5,054 nt of DNA from Planctomycetota bacterium (GTDB taxonomy: Bacteria > Planctomycetota > Phycisphaerae > UBA1845 > PWPN01). This document shows, in pieces, positions 1 through 5,054 of this stretch. Each line of letters begins with the position of its first letter. Position 1 is the stretch's first letter. The notes under the pieces are model-generated. The model was given only the letters and a program-made list of their open reading frames with translations, was not told the origin of the DNA and ran no database searches. The stretch spans positions 1 through 5,054 of the forward strand of contig JACQVT010000270.1 in NCBI GenBank assembly GCA_016209665.1, in the 5' to 3' direction. The position numbers and the translations under genes are program-made.

Positions 1-856
1 CCGTCGCGCTGCCGGTCGCCTCCGCCGACGAAGCGCCCGTCTCGCTCGCCGCCGCTTCCGGCGCTGCCGGCGGGAGCAACGACGCCCACGGCTCCCGCCC
101 CTCACCGCCGCCGGGCAGGTACGCCCGCAGCTTGCCGGCCAGCACCCGTGGGTTATCGCCGGCCTGAATGCCAAGCACGCCCTTGACCACGACAGTCTTG
201 GTCAACAGCTCCCGGCTGCTGCGATACGCCAGCCGACGGGCCAGCGGCAGACAGACCAGGTTCGCCAGGCCCAACCCGTACAGCGTCGTCAGCAAGGCGA
301 CCGCCAAGCCCGGGCCGATCCTGCCGGGATCGTCCATCCTCCCGAGCATGACCACCAGGCCGATCAGCGTGCCCATCATCCCGAACCCCGGCGCGAATTT
401 CGCCATCGCCTCCAGGGCCGCCTTGCCCTCGGCATGACGAAGGTCCAGGCTCTCCAGTTCGGCCTGGCACACCGTCTCGAGGGTCTGGCGGTCCGTGCCG
501 TCGATGGCCATCTGCAGCGCCCGGCGGGTGAAACCGTCCCGCAGGCCGCTCACCGGCTTGTCCAGGGCGAGCACTCCGTCACGCCGGGCAATCTCGGCCA
601 GCGCGACCAGGGTAATGATCGTCTCTTCCGGCGAGGTCTCCTGCGAGACGAACGCCTTCCGCACGACCCGGGCCAGCCGCCGCGGCCCCACGGCCGGCGA
701 GGCGATCAGTCCCGCGACCACCGCCCCGCCGACGACGAATGCCGCCGACGGCGCCTGCCAAAAAGCCCCCGCCGCCATTCCCGCGCCGGCGAACACCATC
801 CAAGCCAGCAGCACGGCCAGCGCCGCCAGTCCCAGAATCGTCGTGCGATCGACCAC
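1..856 (-). CDS. motA: Flagellar motor stator protein MotA (C-terminus cut by window edge)
   Basis: This is the inner-membrane stator subunit that, with MotB, forms the ion channel and pushes on rotor protein FliG. The frame starts at GTG (856-854) and stays open to the left edge, giving 285 codons. Hydrophobic segments lie near residues 5-26 and 37-56. A cytoplasmic stretch contains LAEIARRDG (86-94) and DGTD (119-122). The third membrane segment carries FAPGFGMMGTLIGLV (154-168), and the fourth carries GPGLAVALLTTLYG (181-194) followed by ANLVCLPLA. P156 and P204 correspond by eye to the two essential prolines of E. coli MotA (P173, P222). QAGDNPRVL (231-239) is a family hallmark. The family core ends near residue 248 (YLP); beyond it is a Pro/Ala/Ser/Glu-rich tail of at least 37 residues, which is unusual. 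No in-frame start exists between this GTG and an upstream TGA at 892-890. motB is expected just past the left edge. The family call is very secure; the coupling ion (H+ or Na+) cannot be decided. Confidence 0.96.
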   Translation of the reverse strand, partial: MVDRTTILGLAALAVLLAWMVFAGAGMAAGAFWQAPSAAFVVGGAVVAGLIASPAVGPRRLARVVRKAFVSQETSPEETIITLVALAEIARRDGVLALDKPVSGLRDGFTRRALQMAIDGTDRQTLETVCQAELESLDLRHAEGKAALEAMAKFAPGFGMMGTLIGLVVMLGRMDDPGRIGPGLAVALLTTLYGLGLANLVCLPLARRLAYRSSRELLTKTVVVKGVLGIQAGDNPRVLAGKLRAYLPGGGEGREPWASLLPPAAPEAAASETGASSAEATGSAT

Positions 857-860
857 GCCG

Positions 861-867
861 CCTCCTT
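861..867 (-). promoter_or_regulatory. Ribosome binding site of motA
   Basis: On the minus strand this reads AAGGAGG, a near-perfect Shine-Dalgarno sequence, four bases before the GTG at 856. It fixes the non-ATG start of motA. The four-base spacing is shorter than usual, but no other start codon is available in frame. Confidence 0.85.
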
Positions 868-911
868 GCCGCGCTGGCCCCGACCCGCGTCACCACAGTT
901 CCGCGGACCGT

Positions 912-925
912 CCGACCGACCGACC
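912..925. repeat. Short CCGA tandem repeat
   Basis: Three perfect CCGA units (912-923) are followed by CC, and preceded by one degenerate unit CCGT (908-911). On the transcribed strand it reads as repeated TCGG. It lies about 55 bases before the motA start. It may be only chance in GC-rich DNA, or a site of slippage. Confidence 0.45.
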
Positions 926-995
926 TATAACCCGGTCGTAAGCCTCTCACGGCTGTCATCGACCATGCGGTCCCGCGGATTCATCTCGATCCGCT

Positions 996-1013
996 GCCAC
1001 TCTGCGAAGTGGC
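996..1013. repeat. Inverted repeat (hairpin) between flbD and motA
   Basis: GCCACT and AGTGGC form a perfect six-base-pair stem around a six-base centre. On the minus-strand transcript a further T-G wobble leaves a CGCA loop. No T-run follows, so it is not a canonical intrinsic terminator. It could act in RNA stability or as a protein site. Confidence 0.5.
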
Positions 1014-1015
1014 CC

Positions 1016-1025
1016 GCTACGTAGC
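1016..1025. repeat. 10-base palindrome GCTACGTAGC
   Basis: GCTACGTAGC is a perfect dyad with no spacer, two bases from the hairpin at 996-1013. Perfect dyads of this kind can be binding sites for dimeric regulators, but nothing else here identifies a regulator. Confidence 0.4.
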
Positions 1026-1045
1026 ACGAGCCGCCTCACCGGTTC

Positions 1046-1061
1046 CGTCGCCGATCCGACG
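1046..1061. repeat. Inverted repeat downstream of flbD
   Basis: CGTCG and CGACG form a five-base-pair stem around CCGATC (plus strand). It begins about 35 bases after the flbD stop codon. There is no T-run, so a terminator call is not supported. Confidence 0.4.
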
Positions 1062-1096
1062 ACCTGAAGCGGACCACCGGCGCGCCGCCCTTGAGA

Positions 1097-1288
1097 TCAT
1101 GGCCGGAACACCCGAACCATCCGGCCGTACTCCACCGCTCTGGCCACCACCTCTTCCACCTTCTCCTTAACGATCAACGTCTCGCCGTTGATAAGCATAA
1201 TGGTCGTATCCGGTCGCTCCTCGATCGTCTTGATGAGGTCGCTGTTGACGATGAAGCTCGAATTGTTGAGCCGCGTCAGCCTGATCAA
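1097..1288 (-). CDS. flbD: FlbD/SwrD family flagellar protein
   Basis: This 63-residue protein matches the small FlbD (SwrD) family, which in many bacteria is encoded between flgE and motA or fliL. In Bacillus subtilis SwrD raises flagellar motor power and supports swarming; a role with the MotAB stator is therefore likely. The typical family pattern is present: MIRLTRLNNSSFIVN (1-15), then DLIKTIEERPDTTI (17-30), LINGETLIVKE (32-42) and VEEVVARAVEY (44-54). The protein is soluble, with no signal peptide or membrane segment. The start is TTG (1288-1286), chosen because it places the family N-terminus exactly at residue 1 and has an AGGAAAGG ribosome site eight bases upstream. The frame is open for 30 more codons upstream, with another TTG at 1363-1361, but those residues do not match the family and lack a ribosome site. 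The stop is TGA (1099-1097). This is not the unrelated Caulobacter FlbD transcription activator of the same name. Confidence 0.94.
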   Translation of the reverse strand: MIRLTRLNNSSFIVNSDLIKTIEERPDTTIMLINGETLIVKEKVEEVVARAVEYGRMVRVFRP

Positions 1289-1296
1289 GCCGTCGG

Positions 1297-1304
1297 CCTT
1301 TCCT
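1297..1304 (-). promoter_or_regulatory. Ribosome binding site of flbD
   Basis: On the minus strand this reads AGGAAAGG, eight bases before the TTG at 1288. It supports the 63-residue version of the protein over the longer open frame. The match is weaker than the sites of the neighbouring hook genes. Confidence 0.75.
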
Positions 1305-1449
1305 GTAGCCGCGCCGGTCGCGCGGGCCAGAATCTCGACACCGAGTCGCTCGCCCGGCCGCAAGGCCGCGCCAATGAGTCAGCCCACCACCGGCATCTCG
1401 CCTTCGGCGGCGCCCGCTGGGGGCGGTCTGCCGGCCGCGAACGTCGCGC

Positions 1450-1471
1450 CCGGTCCATCCCATCGGACCGG
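1450..1471. repeat. Inverted repeat just past the flgE stop
   Basis: CCGGTCC and GGACCGG form a perfect seven-base-pair GC-rich stem around an eight-base loop. The arm nearest flgE lies 26 bases past its TAA. No T-run follows on the minus strand, so it is not a standard intrinsic terminator. A stem here could protect the 3' end of a hook-gene transcript, or weaken read-through into flbD and motA. Confidence 0.6.
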
Positions 1472-1497
1472 CCACCAGCGCCCGCCGACACCCTTAG

Positions 1498-3201
1498 TTA
1501 TCGGGCTATTAGCAGCAATTCGTTGAGGAGTTCGTTGGACGTGGAGATGACGCGGCCGGCGGCGGAAAAACCCGTCGAGGCCGTGATCAGTCCGATAAAC
1601 TCGCGGGTCAGATCGACGTTGCTCAGTTCCAGTGCGCCGGCGGCTAACGTACCGGCGCCCATCGTGCCCGGCGTGCTGATCACCGCCGCTCCGGAATTCG
1701 GCCCCACCACGTACAGATTGTTGGCCCTGGCGATCAGGCCCTCGGGGTTGGTGAAGGTCGCCAACGCTACCTGGCCCAGCGGCCGCGTCAGCCCGTTGCT
1801 GAACGTGCCCGTGATCACGCCATTGTTCCCGACGGCGAAGCTCGTGAGGCTCCCGGTCGCAAAGCCGTCCTGCGTGGTCATCACGACGCCCGAGCCCGCC
1901 GTGGTCAGGCCGGTCACGTGATCGAAGTTCAACTCGATCTGCATCGGGTTGACGGCGCCGGTGTCGGCCCGGTCGATCTGGATGCTGTTGCCGGTGACGG
2001 CGGCCAGGCGACCGTCGTTGTCGAACGTCAGCGTGCCCGTGGTGCCGAGGACGGGGCTGACGTCCGTATCGTCGCGGCTCTCGGCGTAGAACCGCCAAAC
2101 GTTGCCGGCGTTGGACTTGCTGGCCAACACCATCGTGACGTCGACCTGAATGGGCGTGCCCAGCGAGTCATAGGCGATAAAGCTGGTGTAGACGCTCTCA
2201 CCGTTGGCGGCCTGGGTCTGCGTGAAGTTAAACGGTGTGTTGAAGTTGCCATTGCTGCTGCGGATCGCCGACAAATCGATCCCAATGGCATTGTCCGTAC
2301 CGGGGTTGCCCTCCACCACCAGCGTGCCCGCGGCGATGCCCCCACTCCCGTCGCTGATCCGCACGCCCGGCGTCCCACCGACCGCCGGATCCGTGTTGAT
2401 ACCGAGGTTATCCTGCAGGAACGTGGCGAAATCGCCCAGTGTGCTGCCCGCCGCCACGGTGAATTGCTGCTCGGGCAACTGCCGGCCGCCCTTCTGGACG
2501 TTCTGAAGCGTGACCACGTCACCCTCGGCGAACAGCGCCGTGCCGGGGGTCGCCGGGTCGACCAGGCCGGTCAGCAGCGTACCGGCGGTGGCCGCCCCAC
2601 CGCTGATATCCTCGAACGCCTGCGACGCCAGCACGGTCCCCTGCGTGGCGATGGTGCCGCTCGCGTTGAGGTTGCCGTCCAGGTTGACATTGCTGGTCGC
2701 CCGGGCCGAACTCAGCGTCCCCAGCGGAATCTCCAGGTCCGTCAACGCCCCCGACACAATGCTGTAATTGTCGTCGGTACCGTAGCCCTGCACGCGGTAT
2801 CCATCGGCGGTCACCAGTCGGTTGTTGGCGTCCAGACGGAACGTCCCGTCGCGCACATAGACCTGGCCGTCGTTGGGCGTGTTCACGATGAAGAACCCGC
2901 TGCCCTCGATGGCCATGTCCGTGGGCACCCCGGTGGTCTCGATCGCCCCGGGCGTGAAACTCCGCTGCACGCTGCCCAGGGCCGAGCCCAGCCCGATCTG
3001 CAGCGGGTTGGTGCCCCCCAGCACGTCGCCGGGAGCCGTCCCGTTCGACAGGGTCAGCGACAACTGGTTCTCGAAGTTGGCCCGGCTGGCCTTGAACGCC
3101 GTCGTGTTGATGTTGGCGATGTTGTCGCCCACCGTGTCGATCCGAAACTGGTTGCTGTTCAGACCGGTCAGACCGGTGAACATCGCGGACGTCAGACCCA
3201 T
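1498..3201 (-). CDS. flgE: Flagellar hook protein FlgE
   Basis: FlgE polymerises outside the cell into the hook, the universal joint between rod and filament, after export by the flagellar type III apparatus. The 567-residue product has a rod/hook N-terminal domain with LNSNQFRIDTVGDNIANIN (14-32), a variant of the usual GNNIANVNTTGFK motif. NPLQIGLG (65-72) and GVPTDMAIEGSGFFIVN (92-108) are strong FlgE-type motifs. A FlgE D2-type segment is centred on YTSFIAYDSLGTP (338-350). The C-terminal domain runs ELSNVDLTREFIGLI (525-539) then RVISTSNELLNELL (550-563). Length is well above the roughly 400 residues of the enterobacterial protein; the extra lies in the middle (about 143-520), which is Gly/Thr/Ser/Asn-rich and expected to form outer surface domains. 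It contains no cysteine, one tryptophan and only three lysines. The ATG at 3201-3199 has AGAGGAG six bases upstream. The frame stays open far upstream across flgD and fliK, but that part is not protein-like. Confidence 0.97.
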   Translation of the reverse strand: MGLTSAMFTGLTGLNSNQFRIDTVGDNIANINTTAFKASRANFENQLSLTLSNGTAPGDVLGGTNPLQIGLGSALGSVQRSFTPGAIETTGVPTDMAIEGSGFFIVNTPNDGQVYVRDGTFRLDANNRLVTADGYRVQGYGTDDNYSIVSGALTDLEIPLGTLSSARATSNVNLDGNLNASGTIATQGTVLASQAFEDISGGAATAGTLLTGLVDPATPGTALFAEGDVVTLQNVQKGGRQLPEQQFTVAAGSTLGDFATFLQDNLGINTDPAVGGTPGVRISDGSGGIAAGTLVVEGNPGTDNAIGIDLSAIRSSNGNFNTPFNFTQTQAANGESVYTSFIAYDSLGTPIQVDVTMVLASKSNAGNVWRFYAESRDDTDVSPVLGTTGTLTFDNDGRLAAVTGNSIQIDRADTGAVNPMQIELNFDHVTGLTTAGSGVVMTTQDGFATGSLTSFAVGNNGVITGTFSNGLTRPLGQVALATFTNPEGLIARANNLYVVGPNSGAAVISTPGTMGAGTLAAGALELSNVDLTREFIGLITASTGFSAAGRVISTSNELLNELLLIAR

Positions 3202-3207
3202 TGCTGT

Positions 3208-3214
3208 CTCCTCT
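3208..3214 (-). promoter_or_regulatory. Ribosome binding site of flgE
   Basis: On the minus strand this reads AGAGGAG, six bases before the ATG at 3201. It decides the flgE start, which matters because the same frame stays open without a stop for almost 300 codons upstream. Confidence 0.85.
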
Positions 3215-3255
3215 GTCTTGGCTATGCGAGACCGGCATCTTGGCGGTCCGGTTGT

Positions 3256-3271
3256 CCGGCTGGAAGCCCGG
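3256..3271. repeat. Bulged hairpin in the flgD-flgE gap
   Basis: GGCT and AGCC pair around a three-base GGA loop, and two outer C-G pairs continue past a single bulged C. It starts 13 bases after the flgD stop, and between them the minus strand reads GGGGTTTTGGGG (3283-3272). The remaining 83-base gap (3284-3202) holds only the flgE ribosome site. The stem is short and could be chance. Confidence 0.35.
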
Positions 3272-3284
3272 CCCCAAAACCCCG

Positions 3285-3782
3285 TTAGAACTTTCGGGGC
3301 GTCGTTGAATCCGCCGCCGCCGTCGCGCCGTCCGTGTTCTGCACCAACTGTAGTGCCGTCAGCGGCAGCACCTCGCCCGAATCCAACTCGAGCAAGACCT
3401 CGCCCCGATCGGTGAACCGCACGCCGGTAACGATCCCTTCGACCACAAACTCGTTGCCGCCGCCGTCGGTCACCTTGCCCTGGACGTACTTGCCGATCAG
3501 CGCTGCCGCCGAACCGAACCGCTGCTGGTCGGTTAACTGCTCCAGCCTGGCGCTCATCCGCGTGTTCATCTCCAGCTCGCGGATGGTCGACAACTGCTGG
3601 ACCATTTCCTGGTTGCTCATGGGTTTCATCGGGTCCTGCATCTGCAACTGTTTGACCAGGATGTTCATGAAATCGTTGCCCGAGATGCCGGCCAGACCCG
3701 TGCTGTCCGTCGACGCCGATCCCGACGTGGCCGCCGAACCCACCGTCACATTCACACCCGGACCTGTCACCGTCGTAGCCAT
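3285..3782 (-). CDS. flgD: Flagellar hook assembly scaffold (hook cap) FlgD
   Basis: FlgD caps the growing hook and lets exported FlgE subunits insert beneath it; it is itself exported and lost once the hook is complete. The 165-residue product starts with a Thr/Gly/Ser-rich, probably disordered leader (1-35). The FlgD domain follows: DFMNILVKQLQMQDPMKPMS (37-56), then NQEMVQQLSTIRELE. A compact beta-rich C-terminal part begins ALIGKYVQGKV (94-104) and ends GEVLPLTALQLV. It is a short FlgD, like those of Gram-positive bacteria, and lacks the Ig/FnIII-like domain of the longer enterobacterial protein. It has no cysteine. The ATG at 3782-3780 has AAAGGAG five bases before it, and that site begins three bases after the fliK stop, so translation of the two genes is probably coupled. 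The stop is TAA (3287-3285). Confidence 0.95.
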   Translation of the reverse strand: MATTVTGPGVNVTVGSAATSGSASTDSTGLAGISGNDFMNILVKQLQMQDPMKPMSNQEMVQQLSTIRELEMNTRMSARLEQLTDQQRFGSAAALIGKYVQGKVTDGGGNEFVVEGIVTGVRFTDRGEVLLELDSGEVLPLTALQLVQNTDGATAAADSTTPRKF

Positions 3783-3796
3783 GTTCTCTCCTTTGC

Positions 3797-5054
3797 TTAA
3801 ACGAGCACGTCGACGCCTGTTTGACGCCAGTCCGATGCCAAGTGTTGGGCTCCCAGCCGGGCCGACCCGCTCGTGTCCCGCTCGTTGATGTCACCACCGG
3901 CGTCTTGGCCGGTCTCATCTCCGCTGCCGTGCCTCCCATCCTGCCAATGTCTGTAGTCCGCGGCCGTCTGTTGTCCTTCGCCGTGCGCGGACGGCTGGCC
4001 GCCCTCGCGCTCCGGCATCGACGACGGCGCGGGCGGTCGCAAGTCAACTTCCATCCGGTCGACCTGGATGCCCTGCTGTTCGAGGACACCCTTCAGTTCG
4101 TGCAGGTGGCCCTGGATCGCCTCCCGGCCCGCTGAAGTCTCGGTCTGGAACCGAACGGTCACCAGATGCTCGACCATCCGCACGTCGACCCGCACCCGGC
4201 CCAGCTCGGGCGGCGACATGTCCAGCGTCATCGAAGACCGCTGCGACCCCACCTGTGTCCGCACGACGCGGGCGAGTTCGCGAAGCGACTCCGGCGATTC
4301 CACGTCCAGCGTCTGGCCGGTCGGTGCGGCTGTGGGCTTACCCCTCATCGCGGCAGAGGGCGATCCGTCAGGCGGGCCCGCTTGAGCGATGCGCTGCCGC
4401 CCCAACTGGCCAAGCAACTGCTGGAACTCGTGGTTGGTCGCTCCCGCGCGCCCGGCGGTCCCCCCCGACCTCACCGCCGTTGCCGCGACTTGTTCCTCAT
4501 GCCCTCCTGGCGAACTGCCTCCGCCGGTCGTTTCGCCGTTCGCCGCGCTCGGCATCGGGTTCGTGCCCCCCGCGGGGGCAGGGCTGTGGGTTCCCTGGCC
4601 GTCGGCCTGGGGCGGCGGGCCGGGCGGCGGCACCTCCGCGTTCACCAAATCACCGACGGCATGCGCCGGGGCGTCGGCTGCCGGCGCGACTGCCCCCTGG
4701 CTGGTCGCCGTCGTTTCGTCCGCGGCGGTTGATGGGCCTTGCGTGGGTGTGGCAATGGCCACGCCGGCTGGGTAGTCGTTCGCTGAATCGACGGTCGACC
4801 GCATGGCGGGATCCGCGTCCGGGCGGCCGGCGTGGGTCGCCTCGGGCGTGGCCGATAGGTCTTCGACGCTCTGGCCGCCCCCAGGGACCTTCGCGTCGGT
4901 CCGCTCACGGGCCATCGACCGCAAACGGTCGACGCGCCGCGGCTTCTCGGCTCGCGGCGGCTCCGATTCGCTCCGCCGCAGTTCCTCGCGGGCCTGGCGG
5001 GACGCGGTGTCCGACGCCGACCGTTCCGCCCGGCGACGATCGGGCGCCTGCTCG
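3797..5054 (-). CDS. fliK: Flagellar hook-length control protein FliK (N-terminus beyond window edge)
   Basis: FliK is exported while the hook grows, measures its length and makes FlhB switch the export apparatus from hook to filament proteins. The frame is open from the right edge to TAA (3799-3797), with 418 residues visible. The first 45 or so are rich in Arg and Glu. The next 200 are Pro/Gly/Ala/Thr-rich and low in complexity, as expected of the ruler region. The hook-length-control domain (about visible residues 255-335, bases 4290-4050) contains MSPPELGRVRVDVR, VTVRFQTET, and LHELKGVLEQQGIQVDRMEVD, split here as LHELKGVLEQQ plus GIQVDRMEVD, all typical of the family. A hydrophilic tail of roughly 80 residues follows. 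No cysteine is visible. In-frame TTG (4924-4922) and ATG (4915-4913) codons are unlikely to be the true start, because the frame continues upstream with similar composition. The gene ends 14 bases before flgD, consistent with one operon. Confidence 0.92.
   Translation of the reverse strand, partial: EQAPDRRRAERSASDTASRQAREELRRSESEPPRAEKPRRVDRLRSMARERTDAKVPGGGQSVEDLSATPEATHAGRPDADPAMRSTVDSANDYPAGVAIATPTQGPSTAADETTATSQGAVAPAADAPAHAVGDLVNAEVPPPGPPPQADGQGTHSPAPAGGTNPMPSAANGETTGGGSSPGGHEEQVAATAVRSGGTAGRAGATNHEFQQLLGQLGRQRIAQAGPPDGSPSAAMRGKPTAAPTGQTLDVESPESLRELARVVRTQVGSQRSSMTLDMSPPELGRVRVDVRMVEHLVTVRFQTETSAGREAIQGHLHELKGVLEQQGIQVDRMEVDLRPPAPSSMPEREGGQPSAHGEGQQTAADYRHWQDGRHGSGDETGQDAGGDINERDTSGSARLGAQHLASDWRQTGVDVLV

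Larger units (their letters stand above)
857..1096 (-). other. Non-coding gap between flbD and motA
   Basis: These 240 bases hold no convincing gene. The frames that cross them are continuations of shadow frames of motA. Apart from the motA ribosome site they contain two short inverted repeats (1046-1061, 996-1013), a 10-base palindrome (1016-1025) and a small CCGA tandem repeat (912-925). An AT-rich TATAA lies at 926-930 on the plus strand (TTATA on the minus strand), but no partner -35 element at proper spacing is visible. A gap of this size inside a flagellar operon suggests a regulatory or RNA-processing role; that is inference. Confidence 0.6.
1289..1497 (-). other. Non-coding gap between flgE and flbD
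   Basis: These 209 bases contain the flbD ribosome site, the inverted repeat at 1450-1471 and no gene I can support. A 68-codon GTG-start frame (1491-1285) ends in a TGA overlapping the flbD start, but its product is Arg/Ala/Pro-rich and looks like out-of-frame GC-rich DNA, with no properly spaced ribosome site. The region may hold a promoter for flbD-motA, but none is convincing. Confidence 0.6.

Noticed and set aside
924..930. AT-rich TTATAGG on the minus strand as a -10 element for motA
   Set aside because: No reasonable -35 sequence lies 16-18 bases upstream; the closest hexamers match poorly or are at the wrong spacing.
434..1024. 196-codon open frame on the plus strand, antisense to motA
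   Set aside because: The product is Arg/Pro/His-rich and unlike a folded protein; the other strand encodes an unmistakable MotA.
1360..1374. Possible sigma-54 promoter on the minus strand (TTGGCGCG, three bases, TTGC)
   Set aside because: Only nine bases separate the GG and GC elements, while sigma-54 promoters need ten almost without exception.
1450..1471. Intrinsic terminator after flgE
   Set aside because: The stem is good but no T-run follows on the transcribed side, so only a neutral inverted-repeat call is supported.
1285..1491. 68-codon GTG-start frame on the minus strand between flgE and flbD, its TGA overlapping the flbD TTG
   Set aside because: The overlap resembles translational coupling, but the product is Arg/Ala/Pro-rich without motifs, has no well-spaced ribosome site, and flbD has its own site.
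1918..3288. 456-codon open frame on the plus strand, antisense to flgE
   Set aside because: It lies opposite a clear FlgE and its product is Arg/Val/Gly-rich with no family pattern. Long antisense frames are expected in GC-rich coding DNA.
3202..4089. Upstream extension of the flgE frame, giving an 863-residue product
   Set aside because: This part runs through flgD and fliK in another frame, is Arg/Gly-rich, and the family N-terminus with its ribosome site begins at 3201.
4913..4924. fliK start at TTG 4924 or ATG 4915
   Set aside because: The frame is open to the right edge with the same charged composition, and FliK proteins normally extend further at the N-terminus.

Overview
The window is a stretch of a bacterial flagellar operon. 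Every credible gene lies on the minus strand, so transcription runs from right to left: fliK (N-terminus beyond the right edge), flgD, flgE, flbD (swrD), motA (C-terminus beyond the left edge). This order is a common flagellar gene arrangement. The DNA is strongly GC-rich, so many long open frames exist on the wrong strand or in the wrong frame; the protein-family signatures decide which are real. The FlgE N-terminus begins MGLTSAM and has a short insert ending GGTNPLQIGLG. This resembles, from memory, hook proteins of Planctomycetota (possibly a Phycisphaerae-like lineage). That placement is an inference and no marker gene is present to test it.

Layout from right to left: (1) 5054-3797, FliK, the hook-length ruler, with a long Pro/Gly/Ala/Thr-rich region and a recognisable C-terminal hook domain. 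(2) 3782-3285, a short FlgD hook-cap protein, 14 bases after fliK. (3) 3201-1498, FlgE, a large hook subunit of 567 residues, after an 83-base gap. (4) 1497-1289, a 209-base non-coding gap with a clear inverted repeat just past the flgE stop. (5) 1288-1097, FlbD/SwrD, 63 residues, starting at TTG. (6) 1096-857, a 240-base non-coding gap with several small inverted repeats. (7) 856-1, MotA, the stator channel subunit, starting at GTG and open to the edge with an unusual Ala/Ser-rich tail.

The genes form two functional blocks. FliK, FlgD and FlgE build the hook: FlgD caps the growing hook, FlgE polymerises into it, and FliK measures it and switches the export apparatus. FlbD and MotA belong to torque generation: MotA with MotB (expected beyond the left edge) forms the stator, and SwrD is known in Bacillus subtilis to raise motor power. 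The hook genes have strong ribosome sites, and the two with a visible start (flgD, flgE) begin with ATG. The two stator-side genes use TTG and GTG and each follows a gap of more than 200 bases with inverted repeats. I see no mobile element, CRISPR array, tRNA, rRNA or clearly new system. The points worth checking are the structured gaps, the large hook protein and the MotA tail.
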